Shown here: positions 1 through 13,200 of the stretch, piece after piece | Layout: each line of letters begins with the position of its first letter | Position numbering within the stretch: the first letter of the stretch is position 1 | Origin: Membranipora membranacea | Taxonomy: Eukaryota; Bryozoa; Gymnolaemata; Cheilostomatida; Membraniporidae | Length of the DNA: 64,000 nucleotides | Direction of reading: 5' to 3' | Assembly: GCA_914767715.1 (NCBI GenBank) | Contig: OU612075.1 | Coordinates: 2,728,001 to 2,792,000 of the forward strand | Program-made: the position numbers and the translations under genes | The notes under the pieces: model-generated | What the model saw: only the letters and a program-made list of their open reading frames with translations | What the model was told of the DNA's origin: nothing | The model's database searches: none

Positions 1-205
1 ATTATTCCATTTCTATAGAAAAATAAATCAGAAAAACAAAAATATTTGCTTAGATGTTCAAAAGATTGAATCACATAATCCCAAATAGTTATATTGTAAG
101 AACGGATTTCTCTGACTCATCTGCTCAACGATCAACACAACATGTTGTGATAGACAATAATATATAGTTGATGCTGTTTATTTTTCATCATCACAGATCA
201 CTTAC

Positions 206-1296
206 AGTGGTTCTCTTGTCAGAGATGAGCCAACACCAGAATCTCGCCTTTCTCTCCATATAGTCTCCCTGAGTTCTCCATCTAATCCCTCTTCTGCCTC
301 ATCTACCTCTAAATCCGCCCCTGTCAGCTCCTCACTGCTCTCCAGTCTATCCACCTGCTCGGTAAGTGATGAGGTAGGCTCCCGGGGAGTGCTCGGAGCA
401 CCAGGAGTGGCTGGTAGGGAGGATAACTCCTCACTAGTAGGGGAGACAATAGCAGAGTCTGTTTGTAGATTTTGCGATGACCCTGAATCAGAGTGTTGTG
501 TTTTTAGTGTGCTGCTCGTCGTTTGATTATAGGAAAAAATGTCTGAAAGTGATGTGCTGTCGTCAGCATCAAGGTCAAGGTTATTTATATTGATAAGTAG
601 GTCGTGTAATACTGCATCTAGCTCTTGTCTAGCTGCAACAGCTGTCTCTTTCTCGGTGTGAGGCGGTGATATTAGAGGCGGTACTGGAGTTTTCTCCTCT
701 TCGCTGTCTAGTGGTATATTGTCATACACGCTAAGCCTGTTACCGGCTGTAGTTATGTGTGGGTCAGTTGGGGTGCGTAAGGTGAAAGTTGACTGTTTAT
801 GGCTACATTGCTGCTGATTGTCTCTTGTTGTGGTGGTGGTGGTGGTGGTGTTGTTATTCCGAGTTAATGTCCTACTGCTAATACTGTTATTCCGTGACGG
901 TATTTTTGTCTCGACAAGTTCTTTAGGGAAAGTTCCAAGCACATAATCCTCAGGTAGTAAGTACTCCGTGATAGTTGTGTCTACAGAGCATCTGTCACAG
1001 TAATAAGAAGCGTCCTCCGTCGACGCCGAGCGCAGTAACGGTTTACTACTCATAATGTTGTTATTATATACATCCTCTTTTTGCTGTTGTAAATTAGGAA
1101 TTATCTCCACACAACCTAGGCGCTGCATCCGTTCGTCCATATCAGGTGTGTTTACGATGGTAGGTCCGCTAATTGTCAGTGCACTTGAGGTGTGAAACTT
1201 GTTATCACGAGTCTTTCTAGAACTTTTCCTGGTAAGGGACGCGGCTCGCTGGAAGAAACTTCCACCATTTCGCTTTTTCTCAAGTGTTTGTTGCCC
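206..1296 (-). CDS. Focal-adhesion-targeting linker exon of the DLC-like gene
   Basis: 1091-nt exon, acceptor TTTTCTAG|GG, donor CCACT|GTAAGT, phase 0 in and phase 2 out. In order it encodes a basic FFQRAASLTRKSSRK block (compare human SFLKRME), LTISGP...MQRLGCVEI (human IISGP...LNCVEI), EDYVLGTFPKEL (human HKPGTFPKAL), an octathreonine tract, LSVYDNIP (human LSIYDNVP), an LD-like helix ELDAVLHDLL at 595-621 (human ELDDILYHV) and RRDSGVGSSLTR at 214-249 (human RRDSGVGASLTR). The human LD motif is known to bind FAK and talin. Its conservation suggests the same targeting here. The next exon, toward RhoGAP, is beyond the left edge. Confidence 0.95.
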
Positions 1297-4200
1297 CTAG
1301 AAAACCATAAAACGTGAGAAATCGTGATAACGGCAGACAGAAGTGCCCAGAATACAGTATTAACTATTCGTATATCAATATTTGGTTTGTCACAATATCA
1401 ATAGTGAAGTTGTTTTATATTCCAGTGTTGCAATACGACAGGAATCCACTGAACAACTCTAAAAGCTTGAGAGAAGTAGTCCACTCAAAATAGTTGAGGT
1501 GAGAATTGGAATTCATGCAATAACGTCAAAATAACAAACTTAAAATTCTAGCCCCATCCCGTCAATGAGTGGATGGGGGTAGTCCCTTTAAGTCCCATCC
1601 GCCTGCCCTTTCCCTGTAGAAACCAGGTTTTGGTTGCGTTAAAAACTTTGTTTCCTTATTTCTTTGAAAATTATGATAATATTGATGATCTTTTATTGTT
1701 ATTGTAACTGTCAGCACAAGCTTACCTTCAGACTAATATCATAGCTCCTCTCGCTGTGATTGGACGATACTTCCGACGCTGCCGCGGTAAGTGGCAGACT
1801 AATTTTCACTTTAGGACCTGTAGTATTGTTTCCTTGATTCCTTGAGACAGTGTGACTTGTGTTGTTGTTATTTTTAGACTGAAGGAGAGGCGATGCGCTA
1901 TCACCAGTCTCCTCGCCTGTCGTATCGTCAGTCATGACACTGTCTCTACTGCTGCACGACCTCATCCTCTGAGTGTTCTGTTGTACACCGCCGCCGCCTG
2001 ATGCTGCCGTAGTTGTCACTGTGTCTATATGTGACCACCGACCGGACTCTCGCTCATAAGTCCACTTATCTGATAGTACACAGGTACCGTCGTCATCCTC
2101 TTCTTCTAATCCACTACCATACTACAAGAAATAAAAACAATAATAATTAATAATCATATAACAGAAATGATATCTAACACACAACTTCACCCCTTAGATT
2201 TAGTCAACACAAATTGCTGACGAATGATCACTGAAACTGATCTGCTCTGTAACTGAGGGTGTCCGGATGTATGATGCTTGTTGTGTCTGCTACCATGATC
2301 TTGTTGCTGAGGCTCAAAAGCTCAGAATTGATGCACAGGCTTTTTATTCCTAAATTCAACTCATTTACTCAAATCATGAGGTAGCTTTTCAAGACTGTTA
2401 ATGAATTATCATCGAATGTACCATTGCATGGTAAATGTCAACATTCCTGATTAAACAGACTTGATACACTAAATGTATTTAGTATCTTTGATATACTTCC
2501 AAAATTTCTTTTCAATAAATCACAGTGAAGCAGTAGTAAGCAGTGACCAATTTGATCAGCAGCACTAAATAATAAGGATAACAAATGAATTTTTCAGTAC
2601 CTTAATCACTTTGAAACTATTCTTGGGGGCAAATCGGGCCTTTCAATTACCAAATTGAATCAGCGAAGTTATGTGAATTCAGACAATGGACCAGTATTCT
2701 AATACATTGATTTAGGGCTGTGAACGCTCCCAGTTGGTAATTTTGTGAAGTCAGATAGGAATTTGAAAGTTTTATTTTTGCCGTCAATAGTACCCGTAAC
2801 GCATCCTGTTCCATTCACTCTTGAATCATCATCAACATTAACACAACCATCCCACTCACATTCAACTCACGTTACAATCATACTGGACTCAGATCAAGAA
2901 ACAGAAAATGTTTCCATGCTCCGTAACAATGTGAATTCATGTGATTTTAGCTTTAGCTCATCATTCGGAGCATGGAAACAATCAAGCTACAATCCATTGA
3001 ATAGGCAGCAAATGATCGAAGCATGGAAACTTGGTGATACAAATATCAGTATTTATCTGTAAGCTGAGCTATTCAGAAATATGTATAGCATGCAGCCAAT
3101 CAGCAAAGTCAACAGATCTGACATTTGCGCTGCCGATTCTCAAACCCTTACAACAGCTGCATTAAATACCAACAGACAAAAGGCAATACAATGCTGCCAC
3201 AAGACCGCATTCAAATTCCTGCAGAACTTTTATCTGATGGCCGAACTGTGGCCCTTTTGACAACTTCGCTAGCTTTTAGGTTACGTAAAAACCCTGCAGA
3301 AGAGCACAATAGGTAACAGCAAATCTAACATACATAACATACCATAACTCCACAATAAAATTTGAAATTTGCTGCAGCTATCAATAGGCTTATTGTGGCT
3401 GATTTACAAGATTTTCTAGGGGTAGAATTTTATCAGAATGCATTTATTTGTTTAGCATAGCAATTCACTGTGAATGGGAGTTTATAAAGAAGATTAGGTA
3501 TAACATGAAATAATGTTGTATTTGAATAAAGTTTAAATGTTTAAAGTGGTATATGATATGGGTTTGAATTGTACAATCTGAGCAACCAAATAATGGACAT
3601 TGAACCACTCGACTAGATATCAGTATTTTATCTGTTCCATTTCCAGAATGCTGATCTCGTTCAGCGCCTCACACACACGTCTTCACCGCGATAAATCTAC
3701 CCATGTATATTTTGACAAACACCAAGCATGCAATCGAATCGTGGAGCGACAAATATAAGCAGTAATATCCAGTTATAACTCAGGTAAGAATGTTGCATGT
3801 TAGGTAATCCCTCACAAGTCAAGGCAAGAAGTAATGGAGACTCGTCAGTCAAAGTGAAACAGACCAAAATAGCCTCGACAGAACAAAGGAAAAACAGAAT
3901 CTGAACATGAAATGCAAAGGTATGAATCCTCCCACCATAGCATGTGAGCCCCAGCAGCTGTTTTGATGGGGACGGTAGTGACGCTACTACTATCCCCATT
4001 AAAACAGCTGGGGTAATCCAGCTAAAATCCACCTACCTCTTGTCAGCACGCAATGTACAAGTCAAATATAGATGTTTGATCGACATTCGTGAATACATAC
4101 ACAAGGATACATAGGCTAGTGGAATGCTAAATTTAACACACAAATAATTATAATAAAGTAGACTTATTATATGTGATTATTGTATCCAGCCGACCACTAA

Positions 4201-7200
4201 TTCTATAGAAAAAAGTCACAATTATCCTTGGCTTGCCTATTACTAAAAGAAAATTAGGCTGTTGTTAAATTGTTTTTTTGGAAGATGAATGGAATTTTGT
4301 TCTTTTGAATAGAGCCCGCCTGCCTTACATGGTTACGCGATTGAGGGCAATTCAACAAACAGCTATGTTTGCTATGCCTTGAACAAAATAACTATACTAT
4401 GAGATAACTATCAAAACAAGGGAGTAAACACCACAAAGTCAGCGTCAAATCACAACTACAAGGGAGTTTAAGTGACACCGGTTCCCCGGGCAGTACGCTT
4501 CAACAATTTTGAATTATTTTCGTGATAATTTTGTTGTCGAATATACCAAACAAATGGCGTTCAGAGACACCCATTGGATCAGTGGCACGAGCACAAACAG
4601 GTCCCCTGAGGATATTGTTCTCACACTGAGTCTGGAATGTAAAGTGGAGTACGAGATGTGTTATTTCAGCATACTTGGCATGCCTACAGGCCCTGCTTAG
4701 GTCAAACATCACCCACCACAATCTGCCAGCTGTTGCCTCGGGATCTTACGAAAGACCTGTTGCCTCACTGTGTGACATAACACAACATCGGCTATGGTGT
4801 GCACGAGCGAGCGCAATGAAGCGGCAACAACTGGAGCCTGGCAGTACGCTCAATTACAACTATGGTGTAAACCGTCCAGACAAAGCCCAGCGACGCATTA
4901 TTTGGCTTTTTGCCGCGGCTGAGGGACAACAAAAATCACTAGATTTCAATCACGGCCACGAGACTGTATTATCAGTTAATCAAGACTGAAAAGATTTTAG
5001 TGATTGATATTGAGTAGTATGTGTAAAATCAATCAGTAAAAAAACACCAAGTCAATAGACCAGTTGCGTCACTTTTCACACAGAGAACAAAAGAGTTTTT
5101 AAACAAAGTCTGTTATAGAAAATAACTACAAGATCCCAAGTTGGACTCTAAGTTAGCCTGCGTGGCGAAGCTTTTTATGAAACCAGATGAGAGTGGGTGC
5201 CGTAACCCCCCTCCAGAACGGAAAGGTTTGAAAACATAAGCTAGTATAACTTACACCAAGGCTGGGATGCGAAGTTCTTTTAGCCTTCTTATTGAGTAGT
5301 TGTCGCTCTCGATGTACCGTCAGCATGGTGATAAGAGCCATATTATTCACAATTTGTAGTTTCTTGTTAGTATTGTCCATTATCATTGCTAAGTTTTAAC
5401 TTTTAGCAGTTTGTCGAAGAGTTAGTTTAGTGTCGAGAGAAGAGTAGAAAGTTCTCTGTCGTTGTTAAATCCTCCGAGATAGAGTTTGTCGCGAAAGACT
5501 TTTGTTCGTCAAGCACACAATTGGTGCTGTCGTTAAATGGTTATAAATAAATAAAATTGGATACTTTTTATAGCTGTATTTGCTTGTTTTAGAAACTAAT
5601 TTAGCGGGCGGTGATCAAATATCACAACTCCAATGCCAAAGCACCCCCAGTCATGGCAGCTAACAGCTTGTAATGACACTGATATTTAACTGAGTCAGGT
5701 TGCTCAGCTCAGAGCGGCACACAAGCCTACTTTACTGATAATATAGCCCTAAGCTACTGCACAGTATAATCTTCTATGACGAGGGATTGTCAAGAGGGAT
5801 AACTTGATAGGCATACAGTCAACGCCTAAACACCATATCGCCACTTTCTGCGCTTCGCACACAATTCACTTCCAAACAACACAGTAGTGTAGAGCAATAT
5901 TTTCGAAATCGAGTCAAGTACCAATAAAATATATTATCATCGCATCAAATGTTCTAACATAATTTTTGTCACAAAAATGGGTTATACCGATGATGTTTAA
6001 ACAGGAAAACTTGACCAAATGACAGACATCGAAGGACAATATTTTCTCATTTATGTTTTACTTCAGCATCACTTTGACTTTGATGTTGGCGTGACCAACC
6101 ATCCACCAGGGGCAAAAATTAATAGATGATTGAACTTTTGAGGCTTTCACAGTAGGACTTGTCTCTCAGAGGGAGTTTGTTGCAAGAGTGTATTACATAA
6201 CCTTCAATAGATATTGGAGTGCCGTATTGAAAAGGTTTCGTCGATGACATATTTATTGTCAAAGTGTGCACCGCCACTTTACATCATATTTCAATTTAAT
6301 ATCAGACAATATTTTTGTTTGGCTGACATTTCGTCACCTGAATGATACTTTGTGATTGCATGTGTGTTCAAGTACACAGCTATTATGTAGGAATAACATT
6401 TAAAATTTGATTCACAATGTCACAATATTTTCCACCAAGCCGAAAATTCTACATTTCATTGCGAGACAACTCCGATAGTATGTTGTGTCTAAATTTTTTA
6501 TAGAATGAAAAACAACATACAGCTGCAAAAAAATGTGACTTTTAGCACTCCAAGGATAAAAACCAAGCTATTGTAGCGCGCTGCAAACTCGGTTAAAGCT
6601 TTATATCAGCAGTAAGCTGTTTGTTTTAGACAAACAGAGATAAATTCCTCAAGACAGCGTAAGAGTAACACATATTATCAAACACTAAAGCTTTACAGCC
6701 AAACAGAAGTTTTATAGTGAAGGGTAGAAAACGCTCACACAATGCGTACCTCCTCTATTTTTAAATGAAAGAAGAGCAACGCCTCTTGTGCCAACAATAG
6801 TAAGATAAAATAAGTTAAGGAGGAGACGATAAAACACGCCGTCTGTAGTAGCTTGGCCGCTGCCCAGTTAGTAGCTAGGTGGTTAGAGTATAAATCCATT
6901 AACTGCACCAATAATAAAAGAGGCCTAATTGTGTTTTGAATTCAAACTCAGCCCTGTTCTGGTTAGGGGCTGCCAAAACAAAACATCTAGGTTTTCAATA
7001 CCAATGAACTTCCTTCTCAAAACATATATATTGCATAACAAGTACATCATACACTCTCCAGGGGCGAGGAATAATAATCAAGATTTATAGAATCGTTCGC
7101 AGAAGCTGATTCTGGTAAAATGGTAAGAAGATAAAACCCTCGTTCGTTTTAATAGACTGATACTTTTGATTTCAGACATTTTGAGTTCACAGTAACAGAT

Positions 7201-10200
7201 CTTAATAGGATCATAGTAAAAATATTGTCGTAACGGAAGTTAAAGAATTTTAGGAGGCAAAGACAAGCCACTCAATACATGCCTATAACACGTTAAAACT
7301 ACCTAAACCTCCATAAAACCTTATAAGTAGCTTGTATTCTTCAAGTACCGGGCACCGCAAACCACCAAAAACCATGAATGAAATCAAACAAGTATATCTG
7401 AGATAATCTTTACTTTACAAGAGAATTAACGCCATGAGTAAACTCAGTGTAAACTCACGGTCAAGTCAAACTTTGGCTCATACATGCCCTGCTAATCAGC
7501 AATGCTCATATTAGAACAAACACCAGTCATTCATCACCCATAGCCACAATCTACAACACTTTCTCTACTGCACTCACTAATGATGAGAAAACAAACAAAG
7601 GCCTATTTTTCTTTTTATAAGTCATGGTCAGTCTGACAAAAATTCTAAATACTAGTCTGTAATTTATGGACTGGTGTTGTGAACTGGACATTCTAGTCAG
7701 TTAGTTCTTTGTTAAACAGTCACATGCTGTCATGACTTGTGCAAGCTAGGAGGACAAAGTTGCACTTGTCACACTTTTAGCCATATTACAGTTTCCCAGC
7801 ACAGTGATGGCCCCTGGCGAGTGTGTCGCTAGGTTTGCATAGTCTTTTGACAGTCATAGGTGCTAGTCATGCACAACATGAGCGACACTTTCATGGAAAA
7901 ACGAACGATACACCGTTATCATGATGACTAGTTTTTCCAGTGTTTGTTGCTACATGTTCACGATAACATGCCCACTCAACCTCTGCCATGCTCATGAGAG
8001 TTTTTATATCTTATAAGGACCTTAGTAGGGGGAAAGGCATTTACTTTTTTGCCCCTTCTGAATTGATAAGTATGGTATTGTTATCAAGTGTAAGTTAAAA
8101 TGTAAGTTAAGTGTAAGTTACTCACCAGTGGCTTCTTGTTATTGATGTCTAACTTCATGTGAACACTTTTGTTTAGAGTAGTCAAACGTCTACAAGAACG
8201 ATTATTATCCATCATATCATAGAACAATGAACACAGACAATCATACTAACGCAACATCCCCAATATATAAAAAGGCTCTCAAAAATCTAGTGCAAACTTC
8301 GAACTCCACTAAATACTGACAGGGCTCGCATTGTATTACAAGGCCTTGACCGATCTAATGATTTAATAAATTAATAAACATGAAAAAGAAATGATTTTTT
8401 AGCCGAAGGTCTTTCGGTGCGGATGATCTGATCTTATTAGCTTTGTTAATCTATGACATATGCACTGCCAAAGTACAATGGCTAGTCAAGCCAAAAAGCG
8501 ATGCCAATTTTTTATGCTGCTGTATAAGCTATGTTGGCTTCTTTGCATTAGAGCACACCCAAAAATTAGCTATTTCTGTCTGTTATGACTGGTTGCACTT
8601 TCAATGTATGCTCGTAGGGAGTATGCGCATTTTATAAATTAAGGAATGAGGTATCTTAGAAAATGTAGGGCATACCAGCGTAGTCTATTCCAACAATGTT
8701 GTTTTAGACCCAGATTGTCAAAAGTCAATTCAATTCAAAACACAGTCTAGTCTCTGAAATTTCTATCTGTCCATGATGCCAATTTTGACTTCTCAACTCT
8801 TTTGATACATTTTTAAGGATAAGAAACAAACCTGAATAAGCTTTCGAGAAGCAGGTGATCAAGGAATGAGTGATCCGTCTCGACTGCTTGTAAGTCTACA
8901 GGAAATTGATTATCCTCAAAGAGCTGAACATACTGAGCAAATCCGGCCTGCTGTAACCAGCTGCAAGCTTCTACTGCTTCAATCTCTGTAAGAGAAAAAT
9001 AGATCATCAAGTTTCGTCATTTCTAGAGTAAAAACAGCTAAGCTAAAAATGTAGATGATTGTCAGAGAGTTATGTACCCTTGTCAATCCAATGACAACTC
9101 CTACCCATGCGCAGGAGTGTAGGAAAGTTATTTTATCCAATTTGTGTGCAAGATGTTATCCTGTATTTGAGTTGAAATATCCTGCATTCCTAGTACAGAT
9201 GTAGACACTTGATGTGAGTTGTCAGCATGAAGCAGAATATCAGCAGATGTTTCAATGATAATAATTTATGGAGAGAGTTGTAAATGCTGAACGATGAATA
9301 ATTTACCAGCCTCAGAAAGATCAGCCCTAAAGTCAATGATGATGTGGTGATTTGTACTCGATCAATCCCTGGGAGATTTTATCAGGAATCGGAAGGCTAG
9401 TCATTCAGACAGCGCTGACGCCAGAGGACTGATACAAAGCTGCCTCTCTCACTCACAGACTGATCAAATAAGCTAACTAACATATGGTGAACATATGAGG
9501 CTATAGATAATGAAACTATTACTTGCTGCCGCAAAAACATTATTAAAGGCACCCGTGTGTTCTATCTAAGGGCAGCCGTTGCATTTCAAAAATACAATGA
9601 TGATAGTGTTCTAATAATAAAAGGCAGTGTTCAGCCCTACCGCTGAGAAAATTATCTCTGTGTAGGTACATTCACAGCATCCTGTGCTGTTTCAAACTGC
9701 CGATAACGAAGAGGCTTTCTAGTCAAGTGGAAAATTAGAAGGAGGATTGAAAATATACATTCAGCTGAGGACAATAAGATAGCGATCATGACCCAAACAG
9801 GCCGCAATCAGATACCAGCTCGAAATAGTAGATTGGAGAATTGCATAGTAACCCTAAATCTGTTTGCTGAGTGACTCACGTATGTTGGGTGATGTAACAG
9901 GTAACCATGTCGGACAAACTCAGCAAGAAATCTTTGCTCGTAAAATGGTGATTTCGTCACACCGCCAGTTTAAAACAAAATGCTGAGAAAGCTTAATCAC
10001 GAAAAAGGCAGAAAGGTAGTCAGCAGATACTCCAAATTAATTAGCTAAGTAGGATTGTAGTAAAAAAACCCAGCCGTATAATGATTCTACACTCCAATCA
10101 GAAGTAATGTTTACAAACAACTGAAGGTAAATCTTGTTTAAAAATGTCGAAAGCCATAAAAACGCTGCCAGCGAGTAGAATTAATCTAATCTGACAGCAC

Positions 10201-13200
10201 TATAAGGCCATTAGTTTGAGTGCTCCACTGGCGTTGTGAGGGGGCCCACGCCCTCCCCCACACATTGGAGGACTTTACTACAAATGCTGACTATGTAGTT
10301 TGAGACTGAGGCACGCCCAACACAAAAGAAAGTATTCCAGCAGTCCCTTCTGTGTGTCTTCAATCAGACAGAATCAAAATAATTCAAGTAGCGAAGACTT
10401 TTGAATCACAAAGAAATTAATACCAATACCTGAATCATGGCACCAGACAACAGCAGTGGCATAAATACTTGCTCCTCTTACTCATACCAAAATTAAAATA
10501 ATATCTCTGGTCGGAATTAGTCAGTTTGCAGACCCTCAAGAAGTCACAGTGACTAACAGCAATGTGTAAATACAAGATTTACACATGAGTAATGAAGGTC
10601 AGAATTTGTAAGGTGATATGATCAGACAAGTCAGCAGGACATAGCTGAGTGGAGGTATCATCACACAATCACTGTGCTATTATACATAACAAGACAGCCA
10701 AAAAATACACACATGCCCTGCCAGGGCACCATACAAAGCATGCCACGGGCATGACATGAGAAGCCTAATTTAAAGTCATCAGCGATCACACAACAGAAGG
10801 TCATAAACTTAACCTGATCACTTGATAATACCTTGATTAGCTATTTCTTGGCAGGCAGCGGAACTTGATAATCCTGATGTTCTATATCGCGATAGTAAAT
10901 CCTAAGGAAATTTGATGCTTCAAAGCAGTAGGCTTGATATCAAACAACAAGTGCTCTGGTACCAGTGCCAGGTACGAAAAGAGCACTTTTAATGAATGTC
11001 ACTCTACTACTACTCCTACCTGTCAGTAGACTACAGCAGGTGTCATGTTAACGGACTGGCCACAGAACGTCCCCTGTTTGTGTCTAGCTGAATGCCAAGT
11101 AATGTAAACTAAACACCAGATATCATAACTACTATTGTTGTTAATTACCTCTAATTGCGCCACAAAAACCTAAAAGTCAATTAAATAATTCCTAGCATGT
11201 TTGTGTCACATTACTTTTATGTTTTGTTGTTGTTGTGCCGTCCTGGCTAGTCAGTTTGAATAATTATTAGCTTTCATAGGAGGAGCAGAACTATCAACAT
11301 AAATAATTATTCAGAATAAATTACATAATATTACCAGTGAAGAAAGAAAATGGCAACCAAGTAACAGGAAGCTGATATGAGATAACAGCTTGTCCTAACA
11401 AACACTTCAGTGAAAAACTGAAATGCAACAACATTAAACAACATCCTGTGTAATCCACACAACTCCCGAAACTCAACAACATTAAACATAAGATCCGGAG
11501 TAATACACACAAACTCCCGAAACTCAACAACACCGAAACAAGACCCTGAGTAATCCATGCAAACTCACCGACGATGCTGTTTTCACTGGTCTCCGAAAAA
11601 AAAAAACCACCTGCTAGCGAGTAATCCACTTTTTGTCAACTGATGTACTGAATACCAAAGAGGAACCTTTTAATGTACAAATGATACTGGTAGATAAGAT
11701 TTCAAGGCAATGAATGACGTCTTTTTCATCAGAACAACACCTTTAGGCATTAAGATACACTCGCTGAAGATCCTATCACACGCTGATATCGCAGGGTGTA
11801 CAAAACAACATAAGCAACCACAACAAAAACACAGGGCATTAACTGCCGGTACCACAACAAAAATATCACCTATTAGACTGTCATAAAAGTGGGGATCACT
11901 ATCAAACAAGACAATTGATCCTGCAGTAATTTATGCTGATAGCGTTGGGCGCCTTTTCATATCAGTTATTATTTTAAGGCTAAATCTCTGATATCACAGA
12001 AAATAGTTTGAATGGATAACCCTTACCACGAACTCCTGTCAGAGATACTCAACAACTATCCGAGCTTCTATCTCTGCGTAAACAGATAAGCTGATGAGAC
12101 GAGATACAATTCCGACGGTGTTTTGTGACTCTTGTGCGTTCCGCGGGAGTGTCAATGGAATGACTTATTTTATGTTTATTCACAAACACAATAAAACAAG
12201 TTAATAGTTTGTTTAGGGTAGGGATTATTGTACTCCGAGTGACCACACTGAGCCCAACTGCAGAGTAAAGTCAATCCCTACTATCTACTCGGCTAATAAT
12301 CAGGTCATCACAGCACGAGATACAGATGATGTACTGGTGATCGTACCTAGGGTGCAGTTCACACATTATAGCAGTGATGACTGGTCTCTCGGAGGTCAAG
12401 ACCCTAAATACTTGTAAGATAGCAATAAACAGCTATAATTGCATGGTTACTTCCTGCCACAAACGTGTAATTAATAGACTAGATCTTATACAGGTAAGCT
12501 GCTATGACAGTGCTTATCAACAATGACCCCTGTACTAATTACAATGGTGACCTCTAGTGATTATGTAACTGCTAAATGTCAACATAACTACCTGTGACTG
12601 CACCAGCTTTTTGTCCTTGATGAGAATCTTTCAGCCAAGTGATCATTCTATCCAACATTTCACCGAAGGTCAAGATAACAGAGGCAGGGTATAGATTAAA
12701 TAAATATCCACCACTAACAATGTGAAGGCTGAGTATACGCTAGAGAACCTGCTGCATCGTGTCAACTGCCAGTTGTTTGGAGACACATGATGTTACAGTT
12801 TGACAGTGGGGTTGTAAATGTGACAGAGTCGAGACAGTGCCCTTCCACATAACAACAGAGTGACTGCATCATCATATGTAACTGAACACCTCCTCTATTA
12901 TAGTCCATTATTTTGTAAATCTAGCATACCAAAGCAAGCAAAAAACCAAATAGCCTCTCAGAACAGATAGCGATCAATTATGTATAAAACTGTAACATGA
13001 ATGTAACCTTGTTCAGCACAATGCGAGATATCAAATATCACGAATAACGATTCAGTGTAGAGGAGTACGGTTCTATTACATGATCGTATAACTCTGTCAC
13101 AACTTTTTCCAAGACTGTGATCTAACACGGTTTGAGAAGGGTTATCATTAGACCCCCTCAATTTCAAACACCATGGACTGTAATGGATAATGAAGATACG

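Noticed and set aside
3697-4032. 111-codon minus-strand frame
   Set aside because: It is open mainly because it crosses the foldback element at 3949-4013. The translation is hydrophobic but matches no family I know and has no gene context.
11321-11629. Overlapping minus-strand frames of 102 and 75 codons
   Set aside because: Both are generated by the tandem repeat at 11426-11572 lacking stops; the translations are simply repeated copies.
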